From Thereva unica (lineage: Eukaryota > Arthropoda > Insecta > Diptera > Therevidae): a stretch of 64,000 nt of DNA. The translations under genes and the position numbers were made by a program. The DNA is taken from assembly GCA_949987705.1 (NCBI GenBank), contig OX465281.1, positions 86,890,543-86,954,542 on the forward strand, in the 5' to 3' direction. The notes beneath the pieces were generated by a model. That model did no database searches, was not told where the DNA came from, and saw only the letters and a list, made by a program, of their open reading frames with translations. This document shows positions 62,724 to 64,000 of this stretch, piece after piece. How positions within the stretch are numbered: position 1 is the first letter of the stretch; the number at the start of each line of letters is the position of its first letter.

Positions 62724-62869
62724 TACATATGTATAGATAATATAGCACAAAATAGTGAAAATTAAATAATGTAATAATATAATAATAAAAGTTTTGTAAA
62801 CGAATTTTAATATAACGTAATGTGGTGTATCATTAGTAAAAACATTCAGAACCCACAGAAATCTTGTTT
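62724..62869. other. AT-rich junction between two LTR element remnants
   Basis: Contains TATGTATAGATAATA twice in tandem. This is where Gypsy RT stops and BEL/Pao coding starts. Confidence 0.5.
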
Positions 62870-64000
62870 CATTAAGAGCAATGTTAGATGCAGCATCTCA
62901 AATTAGTGTTGTTTCAACTGAAGCAGTTCAGCGTTTACGTCTTTCAAAGAATTCAACTCAAGTGCATATTAATTGTGTTGGAAATACTAAGCAACGAAGC
63001 AGACAGCGGGTCAACATCAAAATTTCCTCAAGAACATCAAGTTACACAGCACATCTAGACGCATTTGTGCTCCCTCAAGTAGTATCAGATCAACCAGCCC
63101 ACCAAATAGACAGAAAGGTTTTGAAGATACCAAATAATATTATTTTAGCCGATCCAAACTTACAGACCTTCAAGAATAGATCTTCTTATTGGAGCCGAGC
63201 TTTTTTATGAGGTTCTTACAATGAAACAAATCAAGCTCGGAACAAGCAAGCTAAGACTACAGAACGCAGTATTTGGATGGGTTGTCGCAGGAAAAAGTCC
63301 TTCGAAGTCATTTGAAGAAACTAATCAAACATGTGCAGTCAACACAGTTGAAGATAGTACTCTACGAGACTCAATTGAAAAATTCTGGAAGATTGAAGAC
63401 ACAAAACCAGCTAAAAAGATGTTAACTCAAGAAGAAAAACAATGTGAAGAACATTTTCAAAAAACCTTTAAGAAAGACAGCGATGGCAGATTCATAGTCC
63501 AACTTCCGTTTTCTAAAGATCGAAGCTGTTTAGGTGATTCCCGCAGAAGTGCTACACGACGCTTTCTTCAACTGGAAAGGAAACTACTGGCAAATTCAGA
63601 GATAAACATCAAATATCGTCAGATTTTACAGGAGTACGAGTACCTTGGGTATATAACAAAGGTTTCCTTTCCAGATCGTTCAGCAAATCATCATTTTGTA
63701 CCACATTTTTATGTTGAAAAACCAGACATCATTTCAACAAGCATTCGTCCAGTATTTGATTTCTCAGCCACAACAGAAAACAACGTCAACCTAAACAGCA
63801 TATTAATGAATGGTGCAACTCAACATCCAGAGTTATTCACTGTATTAAGGTTCTCAAGGTTGCCGAGATTCGTATTTTCAGCTGACATAAAACAAATGTA
63901 TTTGCGGATTCATCTCGATAAGAGTGACAGGTGTTTCCAGCTTATGGTTTATAGGAAAAGCCCAGAAGAACCTCTTCAATGCTACGAAATACGAAGTGTT
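62870..64000 (+). pseudogene. BEL/Pao protease and RT, continues past the window
   Basis: Protease: AMLDAASQISVVSTEAVQRL (62878-62940), with the Asp of the active site. A frameshift near 63175 leads to a frame open from 63179 to the window end: DLLIGAELFYEVLTMKQIKL, GWVVAGKSPSKSFEETNQ, DGRFIVQLPFSKDRSCLGDS, FLQLERKLLANSEINIKY, VPHFYVEKPDI, IRPVFDFSATTENNVNLNSI and FVFSADIKQMYLRIHLDKSD. These are the standard landmarks of BEL/Pao pol. The catalytic YVDD would lie beyond the window. Confidence 0.92.

Overview
The window looks like a piece of insect (arthropod) nuclear genome made almost wholly of transposable elements. Reasons: AT-rich sequence, long (TA)n microsatellites, GT-AG introns in transposase genes, and families typical of insects (Jockey-type and RTE-type LINEs, Ty3/Gypsy and BEL/Pao LTR elements, PIF/Harbinger, hAT, Tc1, Helitrons). 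I found no convincing host gene, no structural RNA gene and no CRISPR array. A 200-bp run of N (24568-24767) is an assembly gap inside a Helitron repeat array. The species cannot be named from sequence alone.

Layout. 1-5.5 kb: a Helitron end and four different terminal-inverted-repeat (TIR) elements, each separated by a (TA)n tract. 5.7-10.2 kb: a Jockey-type LINE on the minus strand. 10.2-17.7 kb: a Ty3/Gypsy element on the minus strand with two 542-bp LTRs and a tRNA-Leu primer site; one LTR holds a complete 2,032-bp Helitron. 17.8-18.6 kb: a MITE inside a MITE. 18.7-21.6 kb: a LINE ORF1 fragment and an RTE-type LINE. 21.6-22.3 kb: first copy of a second Helitron-like family (called B here). 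22.8-24.6 kb: Helitron copy running into the gap. 25.2-26.1 kb: a minisatellite made of primer-binding-site-like units, an LTR and a 120-bp MITE. 28.6-29.6 kb: LINE reverse-transcriptase remnant. 30.2-38 kb: Helitron, MITE, and a PIF/Harbinger transposon whose four-exon transposase is open while its MADF-domain partner is split by a 2.4-kb TIR element with its own unassigned ORF. 40-44.5 kb: a remnant resembling the endonuclease end of a Helitron-like replicase and a 2.2-kb PIF/Harbinger-type element. 44.7-47.2 kb: LINE scrap and BEL/Pao pol split by an 854-bp foldback. 49-50.4 kb: B copy with a nested MITE. 52.6-60.1 kb: a hAT transposon (8-bp duplication ACGTCCTA) carrying a second hAT, a B copy and small inverted repeats. 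60.4-64 kb: Gypsy gag-pol interrupted by a poly(A)-tailed retroposon, then BEL/Pao protease/RT running off the window.

The most useful property of the window is that several nested insertions can be undone exactly in silico. The Gypsy LTR pair gives the empty site of Helitron A. Exon 1 of the hAT transposase gives the empty site of family B. The same transposase reading frame gives that of the second hAT. These give target rules (A^T for Helitron A, T-run for B, 8 bp for hAT) and a relative insertion order without any outside reference.

Family calls rest on motifs read by eye and on general knowledge of the families; no database search was run.
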